DNA of 64,000 nt, from the NCBI RefSeq assembly GCF_003989795.1, contig NZ_RZHG01000019.1, forward strand, positions 145 through 64,144, read 5' to 3'. This document shows, piece after piece, positions 40,518-49,382 of the stretch (positions are counted from its first letter, which is position 1; each line of letters starts with the position of its first letter). The stretch comes from Vreelandella andesensis (GTDB lineage Bacteria > Pseudomonadota > Gammaproteobacteria > Pseudomonadales > Halomonadaceae). A program made the translations under genes and the position numbers. Under the pieces are notes generated by a model, which saw only the letters and a program-made list of their open reading frames with translations, ran no database searches and was not told the DNA's origin.

Positions 40518-41050
40518 TCATCTCACCATCGGTTGAAAACGGCCGACCATTGTAGCGCCCAACGGAGTGGTTATCCACACGCACTACCACCTCTTTTTGC
40601 CCTGTGGACAACTATTCGTAAGGGATAAGGAAAACTGGTAATGGATCGAGGACAAAACGGATTAGCTATGTTTTATAACCTGTTGAACACACCTAATTAA
40701 CAGTTTATTTAAGGCTTATACGAAGGTTATGCACAGATTTTTTATGATTTTAAGATATTGATATAAATCAGATAAAATGGCTTATCCACAATTAGTATCC
40801 CCACTATTAATAACAATAGATTTTAAATAACTCTATTAGTAATAGTAGTGTCACGACAAGAAGCCAACATCGCAATCTACGAAGAGACGCCATTGCCTTT
40901 TTCATGCTTTTTATGCAAGGAAAAATTGCACCTGACGCGGGAAGTCTCTACAATTTCCGGTCTTGAATTGAAACTCCCCGGCTGGTTCCTCACTGGACCG
41001 GGTCTTTTGGAATTCACTTTCCGTCCTAAACCACGTGGGAATAACGAGTT
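40518..41050. other. Candidate oriC in the dnaA-rpmH spacer
   Basis: 533-base gap between divergent dnaA and rpmH, the origin position known in Pseudomonas. Perfect DnaA boxes: TTATCCACA at 40571-40579 and 40792-40800, and TTATGCACA at 40727-40735. A one-mismatch inverse box is at 40603-40611. AT-rich stretches at about 40737-40790 and 40800-40850 could be the unwinding element. GATC sites are nearly absent. The right end holds the rpmH promoter. Function is inferred from position and boxes. Confidence 0.8.
40926..40954 (+). promoter_or_regulatory. Sigma70-type promoter for rpmH-rnpA
   Basis: TTGCAC (40926-40931), a 17-base spacer and TACAAT (40949-40954), giving a predicted transcript start near 40961 and a leader of about 90 bases before rpmH. 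Confidence 0.75.
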
Positions 41051-41185
41051 ATGAAACGCACTTTTCAACCCAGCGTTCTCAAGCGCAAGCGCGCGCATGG
41101 CTTCCGTGCTCGTATGGCAACCAAAAACGGCCGTGCCGTTATTTCACGCCGTCGCGCCAAAGGCCGCAAGCGTCTGAGCGCCTGA
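41051..41185 (+). CDS. rpmH: 50S ribosomal protein L34
   Basis: 44-residue, very basic ribosomal protein. The sequence [18 protein letters not shown] and the C-terminal [12 protein letters not shown] are almost universal. It is preceded by a good sigma70 promoter and followed seven bases later by the earliest rnpA start, the conserved rpmH-rnpA arrangement. Confidence 0.98.
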   Translation: MKRTFQPSVLKRKRAHGFRARMATKNGRAVISRRRAKGRKRLSA

Positions 41186-41192
41186 TCTCGGA

Positions 41193-41600
41193 TTGCGTGT
41201 GCCGCATCAAGGCTTTCCCCGGTGCTTACGTTTGCTGAACGCCGGGGACTTTAGTCACGTGTTTGAACAAGCAGACCTCAAAGTTCATGGCAAAGGTATG
41301 ATGGCGTTAGCGCGTCTGAGTACCCGGGGGCATCCCCGCGTTGGACTGGTGGTCAGCAAAAAGAATGTGAAGCTCGCTGTTGATCGTAACCGCTTCAAGC
41401 GACTCGTTAGAGAATCCGTTCGCCTCCGTCAAGATCACTTTCCCTCTGTGGATATCGTGGTACTGGCAAAACGTGGTGCACACGATATCGACAACGAAAC
41501 GTTTACTCGCCAACTAAATGGCATGTGGAAACGGCTTCAGCGCGACGCACAGGCGGTGCCTGCATCTTCCCCGCCTAACGGCGTAACACGTGACGCTTGA
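41193..41600 (+). CDS. rnpA: Ribonuclease P protein component
   Basis: Basic protein cofactor of RNase P, which matures tRNA 5' ends. The RNR motif DRNRFKRLVRESVR (about residues 63-76) and GLVVSKKNVKLAV are diagnostic. The start is a non-ATG codon: TTG at 41193 (135 residues) or GTG at 41199 (133 residues); neither has a clear ribosome-binding site, so coupling to rpmH is likely. yidD, which normally follows, is absent here. Confidence 0.95.
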   Translation: MRVPHQGFPRCLRLLNAGDFSHVFEQADLKVHGKGMMALARLSTRGHPRVGLVVSKKNVKLAVDRNRFKRLVRESVRLRQDHFPSVDIVVLAKRGAHDIDNETFTRQLNGMWKRLQRDAQAVPASSPPNGVTRDA

Positions 41601-41601
41601 C

Positions 41602-41654
41602 GACACACCTCGCCGCTCGACCTCGGCCTGCCGTCTGGCAGGCTTTCGTGTGTC
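41602..41654 (+). other. Nested hairpin in the rnpA-yidC leader
   Basis: An inner stem GCCTGCC-GTCT-GGCAGGC (41626-41643) sits inside outer arms GACACAC (41602-41608) and GTGTGTC (41648-41654). Further CTCGAC/GTCGAG pairing nearby could compete. The gap (41601-41730) is where yidD would normally be. A terminator or leader role is possible but unproven. Confidence 0.55.
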
Positions 41655-41730
41655 ATGGGTCGAGCAAATGAGGTCAAGCAAAATGACACTGCGCCATTAG
41701 CATGTTCACCACCCATCGGGCAGAACCCTC

Positions 41731-43416
41731 ATGGACGTAAAACGACTTTTATTACTGATTCCACTGGCAGTACTTGCCTACTTATTGGTTGTGCAGTGGA
41801 ATCAGGATTATGGGCAAATTAGCGTTGATTCGACGCCTGATATTACCCAAAGCAGCAACGGCCCATCCGCCAACAATAGTGGCAGTGATGATTTTTCGGT
41901 TCCTAGCTCTTCAGCTCCTCAAAATGCCATCAGTGAGGGCATGCCCGGGGAAGCGGAAAGCAACTCGTCAAGCCGAGACTTCATTGCTGTTACCACTGAC
42001 GTTCTCGACGTACGTATTGATCCACACGGTGGCGACATTGTGTACGCTGCCCTAACGCAGCATAAGTTAACGCTAGATTCAGACCGCAACTATGTACTGC
42101 TCTCTGATAACTCAACGCGTAGCTATGTCGCCCGGTCAGGTCTTCAACTAGACGGCCAAGCTAGCCGTGTTGCCTTCACACCAGAGCGTACTGAGTACCG
42201 CTTGGGCAATGACGAAGAACGGCTAAGTGTTGACTTAACGGCGGAAGTTAATGGCGTTGAGGTTATCAAGCGGTTGACGTTTGAACGTGGCAACTACGCG
42301 GTCAACGTTAGCTACTATTTGGCTAACAACACCGAATCGCCGGTTAGCGCTCGCTTTATTGGCCAGCTGGCTCGCGATAATAGTCCTGACCCTTCAAGCG
42401 GTGTTGCGATGGGTATGAACTCTTATCTGGGAGCTGCCTACTCAACGCCGGACGCGCGCTACGAGAAGATCGACTTTGACGATATTCAAAGCCGTAACTT
42501 CGAAAACCGTGAAGCGCAGGGTGGTTGGATCGCGATGATCCAGCACTATTTCGTGTCTGCTTGGGCACCGGCGCAAAATCAGCAAAACCTCTACTACGTC
42601 ACTACCGATTCACGTGATCGTAATGTCGTAGCGTTCGCTGGACCCACTAGCAGTGTAGCCGCTAACGGCGAGGCAACCTTAAGCGCTACGCTATACATGG
42701 GGCCAAAAGTTCAAGACTACCTTGAGCAAGTCGCTCCAAACTTACGCCTAACGGTGGATTACGGTTGGCTGTGGTTTATTGCCAACCCGTTGTTCTGGTT
42801 ACTCGATAAGATCCACGACATCGTTGGCAACTGGGGCTGGTCAATTGTACTGCTGACCGTATTAGTGAAATTAGTGCTATTCCCGCTATCCGCCAAAGCC
42901 TACAAGTCGATGGCGCGTATGCGTAAGCTTGGCCCGGAAATGCAGCGTCTCAAAGAGATGTACGGCGATGATCGCCAAAAAATGTCTCAAGAAATGATGA
43001 AGTTCTACCAGAAGGAAAAGATCAATCCTCTGGGCGGCTGTTTACCTATTCTGGTGCAAATGCCGGTCTTTATCGCGCTGTATTGGATGTTGCTTGAATC
43101 TGTTGAGCTGCGCCATGCGCCGTTCATGTTCTGGATTCAAGATCTGTCGGTTAAAGATCCGTACTTTATTCTGCCTATCCTAATGGGGATCTCGATGTTC
43201 GTTCAGCAAATGCTGAACCCGACACCACCCGACCCCATGCAGGCGAAGATCATGAAGATGCTGCCGATTATCTTCACCTTCTTCTTCCTGTGGTTCCCAG
43301 CAGGTCTGGTTATCTACTGGGTCGTCAACAACATCATCTCGGTGGCGCAGCAATACCTAATTACGCGCAATATCGAGAATGATCCAAGTGTCGGCAAAGG
43401 GATGCGAACCAAGTAA
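41731..43416 (+). CDS. yidC: Membrane protein insertase YidC
   Basis: Inserts membrane proteins alone or with SecYEG. An N-terminal TM (LLLLIPLAVLAYLLVVQW) is followed by a large periplasmic P1 domain (about 55-340) and the conserved five-TM core: WGWSIVLLTVLVKLVLFPLS, then MQRLKEMYGDDRQKMSQEMM, NPLGGCLPILVQMPVFIALY and FPAGLVIYWVVNNIIS. Its 561 residues match E. coli (548). It lies between rnpA and mnmE, the usual order except for the missing yidD. A strong terminator follows. Confidence 0.97.
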   Translation: MDVKRLLLLIPLAVLAYLLVVQWNQDYGQISVDSTPDITQSSNGPSANNSGSDDFSVPSSSAPQNAISEGMPGEAESNSSSRDFIAVTTDVLDVRIDPHGGDIVYAALTQHKLTLDSDRNYVLLSDNSTRSYVARSGLQLDGQASRVAFTPERTEYRLGNDEERLSVDLTAEVNGVEVIKRLTFERGNYAVNVSYYLANNTESPVSARFIGQLARDNSPDPSSGVAMGMNSYLGAAYSTPDARYEKIDFDDIQSRNFENREAQGGWIAMIQHYFVSAWAPAQNQQNLYYVTTDSRDRNVVAFAGPTSSVAANGEATLSATLYMGPKVQDYLEQVAPNLRLTVDYGWLWFIANPLFWLLDKIHDIVGNWGWSIVLLTVLVKLVLFPLSAKAYKSMARMRKLGPEMQRLKEMYGDDRQKMSQEMMKFYQKEKINPLGGCLPILVQMPVFIALYWMLLESVELRHAPFMFWIQDLSVKDPYFILPILMGISMFVQQMLNPTPPDPMQAKIMKMLPIIFTFFFLWFPAGLVIYWVVNNIISVAQQYLITRNIENDPSVGKGMRTK

Positions 43417-43436
43417 CTTGCGCCCTACTCCTACTA

Positions 43437-43470
43437 CCAGACCCCCGCCTTAGCGGGGGTCTGGCGTTTT
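43437..43470 (+). terminator. yidC terminator
   Basis: A 12-bp perfect stem CCAGACCCCCGC / GCGGGGGTCTGG with loop CTTA (43449-43452), followed by CGTTTT, 20 bases after the yidC stop. Confidence 0.9.
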
Positions 43471-43517
43471 AAAATGAACAACGCGACAATCTTTGCCATA
43501 CACCAACGAGAAGCGCC

Positions 43518-44888
43518 ATGGCCGATCGACTTTACAATCAAGACACCATTACCGCTCTGGCAACCCCTCCTGGCCGGGGCGGTGTTGGCATTATTCGTGT
43601 CTCAGGCCCTGCCAGCCGCGATATCGCTACCGCCATACTTGGCCAGTGCCCTTCACCTCGTTACGCTCACTACGGCCCGTTTCACGCCGCTGAGAGCATT
43701 ATTGATGAAGGTATTGCCCTGCTGTTCAATGGACCCTACTCATTTACCGGTGAGGACGTACTTGAACTGCAAGGGCATGGCGGGCCAGTTATTATGGATA
43801 TGCTGCTTGAACGCTGTCTCCAGCTTGGCGCACGACTCGCCCGCCCTGGTGAATTTTCAGAACGTGCTTTTCTAAACGACAAGCTGGATCTAGCCCAAGC
43901 AGAAGCCATTGCCGATCTGATAGATGCCACCTCCCGTTCCGCTGCCGAAAATGCCGTGCGCTCGTTGCAGGGCGAATTTTCCCAGCGCATCACGGCATTA
44001 GTGGAGCGACTCATCGAACTGCGGGTCTACGTCGAAGCGGCGATTGACTTTCCAGAAGAGGAAATCGACTTTTTAGCCGATGGTCACGTCGCCAACCGGC
44101 TAGAAAGCGTTCAGCAAGCGCTAACAGCGGTTCGCAAAGCCGCAGGCCAAGGGGCACTGTTACGCGAAGGAATGAGCGTGGTGATTGCCGGGCGACCTAA
44201 TGCGGGCAAGTCTAGCTTACTCAACGCACTGACCGAACAAGATACCGCCATTGTGACGGATATTGCCGGCACCACCCGTGACGTGCTGCGGGAATATATT
44301 CATATTGATGGTATGCCACTGCATATTATTGACACCGCAGGGCTGCGCGACACCCCCGATGCCGTAGAGAAAATCGGCGTTGCTCGGGCCTGGGAAGAGA
44401 TCGAAAAAGCCGACCGCGTGTTGCTATTGGTCGATGCATCCACCACCGATGCTACCGACCCGATGACCATTTGGCCGGAATTTGTCGCCAGACTCCCCGA
44501 TCAAACGCGCCTGACACTGGTGCGAAATAAAATCGATACCAACGCTGAACAAGCTGGAATTGATTTATCCACAACCACACCAACGATCAGACTTTCCGCG
44601 AAAACCGGTAGGGGTGTGGATAATTTAAAAACTCATTTAAAAGACATCATGGGCTTTTCTGCGACCACCGAAGGGCGCTTCTCAGCGCGTCGCCGCCATT
44701 TAGATGCCTTAGATCGCGCGATGATTTCACTGGAAACAGGGCGCTCTCAACTAGATGGCTACGGCGCTGGAGAATTACTCGCAGAAGACCTACGTGACGC
44801 CCAACAAGCGCTAGGTGAAATTACCGGTGAATTTAGCGCTGACGATCTGCTTGGCGAAATTTTCGGCAGCTTTTGTATTGGTAAATGA
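43518..44888 (+). CDS. mnmE: tRNA modification GTPase MnmE
   Basis: Works with MnmG to modify the wobble uridine of certain tRNAs (cmnm5U). The N-terminal folate-binding domain carries [20 protein letters not shown], the G domain has [31 protein letters not shown] and NKID, and the protein ends in the essential CIGK motif. Its 456 residues match E. coli (454). Its partner gene mnmG is about 17.6 kb away rather than adjacent. Two perfect DnaA boxes lie inside the gene (44565-44573, 44615-44623). Confidence 0.97.
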   Translation: MADRLYNQDTITALATPPGRGGVGIIRVSGPASRDIATAILGQCPSPRYAHYGPFHAAESIIDEGIALLFNGPYSFTGEDVLELQGHGGPVIMDMLLERCLQLGARLARPGEFSERAFLNDKLDLAQAEAIADLIDATSRSAAENAVRSLQGEFSQRITALVERLIELRVYVEAAIDFPEEEIDFLADGHVANRLESVQQALTAVRKAAGQGALLREGMSVVIAGRPNAGKSSLLNALTEQDTAIVTDIAGTTRDVLREYIHIDGMPLHIIDTAGLRDTPDAVEKIGVARAWEEIEKADRVLLLVDASTTDATDPMTIWPEFVARLPDQTRLTLVRNKIDTNAEQAGIDLSTTTPTIRLSAKTGRGVDNLKTHLKDIMGFSATTEGRFSARRRHLDALDRAMISLETGRSQLDGYGAGELLAEDLRDAQQALGEITGEFSADDLLGEIFGSFCIGK

Positions 44889-44925
44889 TCATCTGCCCTC
44901 GGAAATGACGAGTAGTCATCACACG

Positions 44926-45801
44926 CTACTCGCCTACCAGCCACTCTGACCGATAACGACTCTCTGAGCCTAGCAGCGGTGTAAAGTTTGCCATCGCCGC
45001 CGCTAGACGCTCATCTAGCCCCCAGGGCGGGTTAATCACCAGCATTCCACTGCCGTACATGCCATGGCTATTCTCATTGGGTATAAAACGCTGAAGTTCA
45101 CTGCACCAAATTTTACGAATGCCGCTCTCCCTCAAACCATCTAGTAACGTGTGGTGGTTACCTGCCGGTAGCAGTGGATACCACACCAGCAGCACCGCAT
45201 GCCGCGCCTTGGCATGGCTGTAAGACACCGCATCAACCACTTCCTGATATTCCACTTTGCGTTCATAACTAGGATCAATCAACACGCACAAGCGAGGCGT
45301 TGCAACAGGCACAAGCGCGCTTAAGCCTGCTAAACCATCTCCATAAATACGCTGCGCCTGCGAAGGAAGCGACTGTGTACTTAAGTGTTCGTGCTCGCCA
45401 GGATGAAGCTCAAATAGCGTAAGGCGATCTTGTTCACGCAGCGGCTGAGAGAGCCACCAAGGCGAGCCTGGGTAATGGGTAAACTCAGAATGACTAAGTT
45501 CGGAATGGTCGAACTCAGAAACATAGGGTTGAGCAGTTCTTAACGTGGCTAGCCAACTACGTAATAACGGGTCAGTTAGTTGTTCGCTCGCTTGCCATAA
45601 GGGCCAAATGCCCTCGCGGTATTCTTGAAGCTGCTGCGTCTCTTTCGTGCTCAATGGATAGAGACCTCGTCCCGCATGAGTATCTATATATGTAATAGCT
45701 GTTTTTTTACGTAATAGATAATCAACCACCGCGTAAAGGGTTAAATGTTTCTGCACATCGGCGAAGTTACCGGCATGGTAAGCGTGTTGGTAAGACAGCA
45801 T
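44926..45801 (-). CDS. rlmJ: 23S rRNA (adenine-2030-N6)-methyltransferase RlmJ
   Basis: SAM-dependent methylation of A2030 in 23S rRNA. The N-terminus MLSYQHAYHAGNFADVQKH and IDTHAGRGLYPL (SAM region) are family signatures. The N6-adenine motif IV reads DPSYE rather than the DPPYE of E. coli, and SGMLVINPPWGLDE follows near the C-terminus. The ATG at 45801 gives 291 residues; a GTG six bases upstream is also possible. A repeated S-E-L/F tract (HSELSHSEF) lies near residue 102. Confidence 0.93.
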   Translation of the reverse strand: MLSYQHAYHAGNFADVQKHLTLYAVVDYLLRKKTAITYIDTHAGRGLYPLSTKETQQLQEYREGIWPLWQASEQLTDPLLRSWLATLRTAQPYVSEFDHSELSHSEFTHYPGSPWWLSQPLREQDRLTLFELHPGEHEHLSTQSLPSQAQRIYGDGLAGLSALVPVATPRLCVLIDPSYERKVEYQEVVDAVSYSHAKARHAVLLVWYPLLPAGNHHTLLDGLRESGIRKIWCSELQRFIPNENSHGMYGSGMLVINPPWGLDERLAAAMANFTPLLGSESRYRSEWLVGE

Positions 45802-45823
45802 AGTCACTCGCTAACAATGAATC

Positions 45824-45855
45824 GAAAAAAAGCCCGCTATGTGAGCATAGCGGGC
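45824..45855 (-). terminator. Terminator of the OmpA-like lipoprotein gene
   Basis: A 10-bp perfect stem GCCCGCTATG / CATAGCGGGC with loop TGAG. An A-run on the plus strand (45825-45831) becomes the T-run of a leftward terminator, about 35 bases past the stop at 45891. Confidence 0.9.
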
Positions 45856-45890
45856 GTTTATCGGCAATGCCGAGATTAGCTTATAAAGCG

Positions 45891-46568
45891 TTAACCTTGA
45901 CCATTTCCCGTTGGGGTTAACGTAATTTCAACACGACGGTTTTGTGCACGGCCTTGGTCTGAATCGTTGCTAGCAACCGGCTGATTAGCTCCGTATCCCA
46001 TAGTGTTTAACCGAGCAGTGGATACGCCATTTTGGCTAAGGTAATTACCTACCGACTGGGCACGCCGTTCAGACAGGCGCTGGTTATAACTTGCATCGCC
46101 AGTGCTATCAGTGTGGCCAGCAATATTAACGCGAGTATCTTGGTACTCGGTGAGTACGTTCGCCACTTGGTTAAGAGAGTTACGTGCCTCGCTGGTAAGG
46201 TCGGCCGAGTCGAAACCAAAGGTAACGCCGCTGGGCATATTAAGCACAATGTCGTCACCGCGACGATCAATCTCGATACGCGAGCCCTGGAGATTTTGGC
46301 GCAGCTGTTGCTCCTGGCGATCCATGTATACACCCACACCGGCACCCGCTGCAGCACCCACCGCTGCGCCAATCAATGCGCGGTCACGTCGGCTAGTGCT
46401 GCTATCGCCAGATAGTGCACCGGCAGCCGCCCCAATGGCCGCGCCAATCCCAGATCCCATCGCAGTGCTAGAGCGCTGCGTTTGACCGCCATAAGGGTCC
46501 GAGGTGGCACAACCAGCCAACAAAATGGCAGCCGCCAGCGGGGTCAGTAGTCGAGAAATACGCATCAC
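45891..46568 (-). CDS. OmpA-family outer-membrane lipoprotein
   Basis: A lipoprotein signal with lipobox LLAGC (Cys about residue 19) is followed by glycine-zipper segments (GSGIGAAIGAAAGAL, GAAVGAAAGAGVGVYM), and a C-terminal OmpA peptidoglycan-binding domain (about 110-220) with NIAGHTDSTGDASYNQRLSERRAQSV. The architecture matches E. coli YiaD-type proteins, which tether the outer membrane to murein. Its 225 residues fit. The first two codons are both ATG. It has its own terminator, so it is probably a single-gene unit. Confidence 0.9.
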   Translation of the reverse strand: MMRISRLLTPLAAAILLAGCATSDPYGGQTQRSSTAMGSGIGAAIGAAAGALSGDSSTSRRDRALIGAAVGAAAGAGVGVYMDRQEQQLRQNLQGSRIEIDRRGDDIVLNMPSGVTFGFDSADLTSEARNSLNQVANVLTEYQDTRVNIAGHTDSTGDASYNQRLSERRAQSVGNYLSQNGVSTARLNTMGYGANQPVASNDSDQGRAQNRRVEITLTPTGNGQG

Positions 46569-46613
46569 TCACTCCTTGATAATCTTTAAGGTAATTGCTT
46601 TATATATCACTGA

Positions 46614-47783
46614 TTACTCATCGCTTATTAGTGTCAGCAATTCGTTCAAGAATAATAGACCTTGAGGCGATGCACGCAGCTTTTTAGGCATTTCCATCAA
46701 AAGTCCTTTTTCGTACGCGCTTTGTAACCGATCAAGTAACATGGAGGTGGGCAATCCTGTATAGGCCGTCCAGACATCCATTGCTACCCCATCCGTTAAG
46801 CGTAACGCGTTCATTGCGAATTCAAGGGGCAGTTCTTCTATCGCTATCGGTTGTTTGCCAGCCACGAAGCCACGCGGATCATTTGAACGGCGTAGATACG
46901 CCTCTGGCTGACGTGTTTTCCAGCGTCTTTCAATATGACGTGCTCCCTGGCTATCAACCGTCGTCAGCTTTCCATGAGCACCCGCACCGATTCCTAAATA
47001 ATCGCCAAACTGCCAATAGTTGATGTTGTGGCGACTTTGCTGACCTTGCTTCGCATAAGCGGAGATTTCATAGCGCCGCAAACCGGCTTGCTCAAGACGA
47101 TGATGCCCAGCTTCCTGAATATCCCAAAGAGCCTCTTCTTCTGGCAACACCGGCGGGTGAGAGAAAAACGCCGTATTGGGTTCAAGCGTTAACTGATACC
47201 AGGAGAGATGCTCTGGATTCAAAGACAATGCTTGATCGATATCCTCCATCGCTTGAACCGGGGTTTGCTTGGGTAACCCATGCATTAAATCAATATTGAG
47301 ATTATCAAACCCCGCCTCACGCGCCTGGTGAACGGCGTTGACTGCTTCTTGGCCGCTATGAATACGCCCCAACGCACTAAGCTGTTCAGGCCGAAAGCTT
47401 TGAACTCCCAACGACAACCGATTGATGCCGGCGTCTCGATAACCAATAAAGCGCTGCTGCTCAGTCGTGCCAGGATTTGCTTCTAGCGTGATTTCAATAG
47501 CAGAAGAGAACGGCAATCGATGACGTATCTCTTTAAATAGTTGATCATAAAAGGCTGGCGAAAGCAGGCTTGGCGTGCCCCCACCGATAAATATGGTTTG
47601 GATCTCTCTTTCACATGCTAAGGATAAATCACCATCCAAATCATTGAGCAGCGCTTTTAGATAAGCGGCTTCAGGCAGCTCATCGGTGCTTGACTCATGG
47701 GAATTAAAGTCGCAATACGGGCACTTACGTACACACCATGGCGTATGGATATAAAGGGATAAGGGAGGCAACGGCTCAGCCAT
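46614..47783 (-). CDS. hemW: Radical SAM protein HemW
   Basis: Coproporphyrinogen-III-oxidase-like radical SAM protein thought to be a heme chaperone. The iron-sulfur motif C-x3-C-x2-C is in CVRKCPYCDFNSH (about residues 16-28). IFIGGGTPSLLS, NRLSLGVQSF and DLMHGLPKQT follow, with a C-terminal HemN-like domain. Its 389 residues match E. coli HemW (378). Its start overlaps the rdgB stop by eight bases, the conserved rdgB-hemW order. Confidence 0.94.
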   Translation of the reverse strand: MAEPLPPLSLYIHTPWCVRKCPYCDFNSHESSTDELPEAAYLKALLNDLDGDLSLACEREIQTIFIGGGTPSLLSPAFYDQLFKEIRHRLPFSSAIEITLEANPGTTEQQRFIGYRDAGINRLSLGVQSFRPEQLSALGRIHSGQEAVNAVHQAREAGFDNLNIDLMHGLPKQTPVQAMEDIDQALSLNPEHLSWYQLTLEPNTAFFSHPPVLPEEEALWDIQEAGHHRLEQAGLRRYEISAYAKQGQQSRHNINYWQFGDYLGIGAGAHGKLTTVDSQGARHIERRWKTRQPEAYLRRSNDPRGFVAGKQPIAIEELPLEFAMNALRLTDGVAMDVWTAYTGLPTSMLLDRLQSAYEKGLLMEMPKKLRASPQGLLFLNELLTLISDE

Positions 47784-48384
47784 GTGCCACCTTCAACAAC
47801 TCGGCTAAGCCCTGTAATGCACGGCCACGATGACTAAGGCGATTTTTGGTTTCGCTGGGCAACTCGGCAACGCTCATGCCTTGATCCGGCAGCCAGAAAA
47901 GTGAGTCATAGCCAAAACCACCGTTACCGCGGGGGTGCGCCAGAATCTCACCTTCCCAGCTACGTTGCACAATAACGGGCACAGGATCTTCTGCATGACG
48001 CAAGTACACTAATACACACCAATAACGCCCACTACGTTGCCCTTCAGCATAGCTACTTAACGACGCTAATAACTTTTCATTGTTTCGCTCATCACTTTTA
48101 GGTTCACCCGCATAACGCGCTGAATAGATTCCCGGCGCACCGTGGAGGGCATCCACTTCAAGTCCAGAATCATCTGCCAATGCAGGCAAGCCACTGATTT
48201 TACTCGCTTCACGAGCTTTCAGTAGCGCGTTTTCTACAAAGGTAAGCCCCGTTTCGTCTACATCTTGCACACCAAATTCAGCTTGCGGACGCACGTCTAG
48301 CCCAAGGGGTGCTAGTAATTGATTGAATTCTCTTAGCTTTCCTACATTTCCGCTGGCTAAAACTAAGGTACTGGGCGAGGCCAT
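47776..48384 (-). CDS. rdgB: dITP/XTP pyrophosphatase RdgB
   Basis: House-cleaning enzyme that hydrolyses dITP, ITP and XTP. LVLASGNVGKLREFNQLL at the N-terminus binds the nucleotide, LPALADDSGLEVDALHGAPG holds the metal and base-site residues, and GGFGYDSLFWLP with KNRLSHRGRAL closes the family pattern. Its 202 residues match E. coli (197). It is translationally coupled to hemW and diverges from the curli locus. Confidence 0.96.
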   Translation of the reverse strand: MASPSTLVLASGNVGKLREFNQLLAPLGLDVRPQAEFGVQDVDETGLTFVENALLKAREASKISGLPALADDSGLEVDALHGAPGIYSARYAGEPKSDERNNEKLLASLSSYAEGQRSGRYWCVLVYLRHAEDPVPVIVQRSWEGEILAHPRGNGGFGYDSLFWLPDQGMSVAELPSETKNRLSHRGRALQGLAELLKVAHG

Positions 48385-48666
48385 AGCGATATCTCCAAAA
48401 GGAAGGTAATGAGACTACATAAATCGAAATTACTTCTAAAGCAGATTATTTGTCACTAAATTAAATCGTTAAAAATTAATTTAACTATCACTTATATTAA
48501 TAATAAATAATATGGAAAACATTTACTTAGCCATTATATACCAGAATATTATAACCATATTCAAATTTAGCTTATCAAATTTCTAATAACAAAACTTTAC
48601 GAAATGTATCTTATAAGCAACACTTTAAAATCTCTGCTCACTCTTTCTTTCTACGAGGGCTTCCCG
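48385..48666. promoter_or_regulatory. AT-rich spacer upstream of csgD
   Basis: About 280 bases between divergent rdgB and csgD, strongly AT-rich at 48430-48600. In Enterobacteriaceae the csgD upstream region is long and heavily regulated; here I can see no certain promoter or named operator. Probably carries the csgD promoter. Confidence 0.4.
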
Positions 48667-49359
48667 ATGCCACAGGAAAAAACCATAGGTTTGGTGTATC
48701 TCATCACCGAAAAAAGTCCACAGTCACAGCTTTTTGCAGACTATTTACACGACCACGCCAACTGCTCGATTAGCATTTACTCGCCAGACGCCACCCTACC
48801 GTCTTCACCGGTCGAAAAACTGCTCATCCTCATCGACAGTGACCATATTAGTGTAGAAGCATTGCCAGACTGGCAGGAAAAATTGCCAGAAACGCTGACA
48901 AAAACCCCTCTTGCAGCCTTTAATATTCGCGATATGGATCATGCGCTGGAAGCTCTCTCGTGCGCTCAGCTAAAGGGGGTATTTTATCGTAACGAGACTT
49001 TAGAAGTATTTTGCAAAGGTATCCACGCATTACTCGATGATGAATTGTGGATGTCTCGGGATTTAATGGCACGGCTAATTCTTTTTTATCGTAAATATCA
49101 AAGCAATGCGTTCCGCCCAGCCTGCGGGTTAACTAACCGAGAGATGGAAATCATCTCTTTGTTAAGTGCTGGCTCTTCTAATCAGCAAATTGCCGACAAG
49201 TTGTTTGTGAGTGAACACACGGTTAAGTCCCATCTCTATAACATTTTCCGCAAAATAAATGTGCATAACCGAATTCAAGCACTTAACTGGATCCACCAAA
49301 ACCTTGGGCCGATTCTGCCCAACATCGAAACTGCACGTAGCTTACAACGCCATCGGTAG
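48667..49359 (+). CDS. csgD: CsgD-like LuxR-family regulator of curli
   Basis: Response-regulator-like transcription factor. The N-terminal about 150 residues look like a degenerate receiver domain. The C-terminal LuxR helix-turn-helix is clear: LTNREMEIISLLSAGSSNQQ, then KLFVSEHTVKSHLYNIFRKI, close in pattern to E. coli CsgD. The ATG at 48667 has GAGGG upstream and gives 230 residues (E. coli CsgD 216); an in-frame start at 48604 is less likely. It heads a collinear csgD-E-F-G-B-A locus and presumably activates it. Confidence 0.9.
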   Translation: MPQEKTIGLVYLITEKSPQSQLFADYLHDHANCSISIYSPDATLPSSPVEKLLILIDSDHISVEALPDWQEKLPETLTKTPLAAFNIRDMDHALEALSCAQLKGVFYRNETLEVFCKGIHALLDDELWMSRDLMARLILFYRKYQSNAFRPACGLTNREMEIISLLSAGSSNQQIADKLFVSEHTVKSHLYNIFRKINVHNRIQALNWIHQNLGPILPNIETARSLQRHR

Positions 49360-49382
49360 ATTTTTCCAAAGGTAATATCCCT

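Noticed and set aside
40848-41098. Short frames on both strands between the candidate origin and rpmH
   Set aside because: They overlap the rpmH promoter and leader and have no recognisable content.
41251-41262. CACGTG cores near 34069, 41031, 41255 and 41588 resembling parS
   Set aside because: Only the central six bases match; flanking bases do not form the 16-bp palindrome.
43474-43875. 133-codon plus-strand frame over the start of mnmE
   Set aside because: Out of frame with mnmE, which is unmistakable; it spans the spacer by chance.
46032-46485. Two long plus-strand frames opposite the OmpA-like gene
   Set aside because: Antisense shadows of a GC-rich, glycine-rich coding region.
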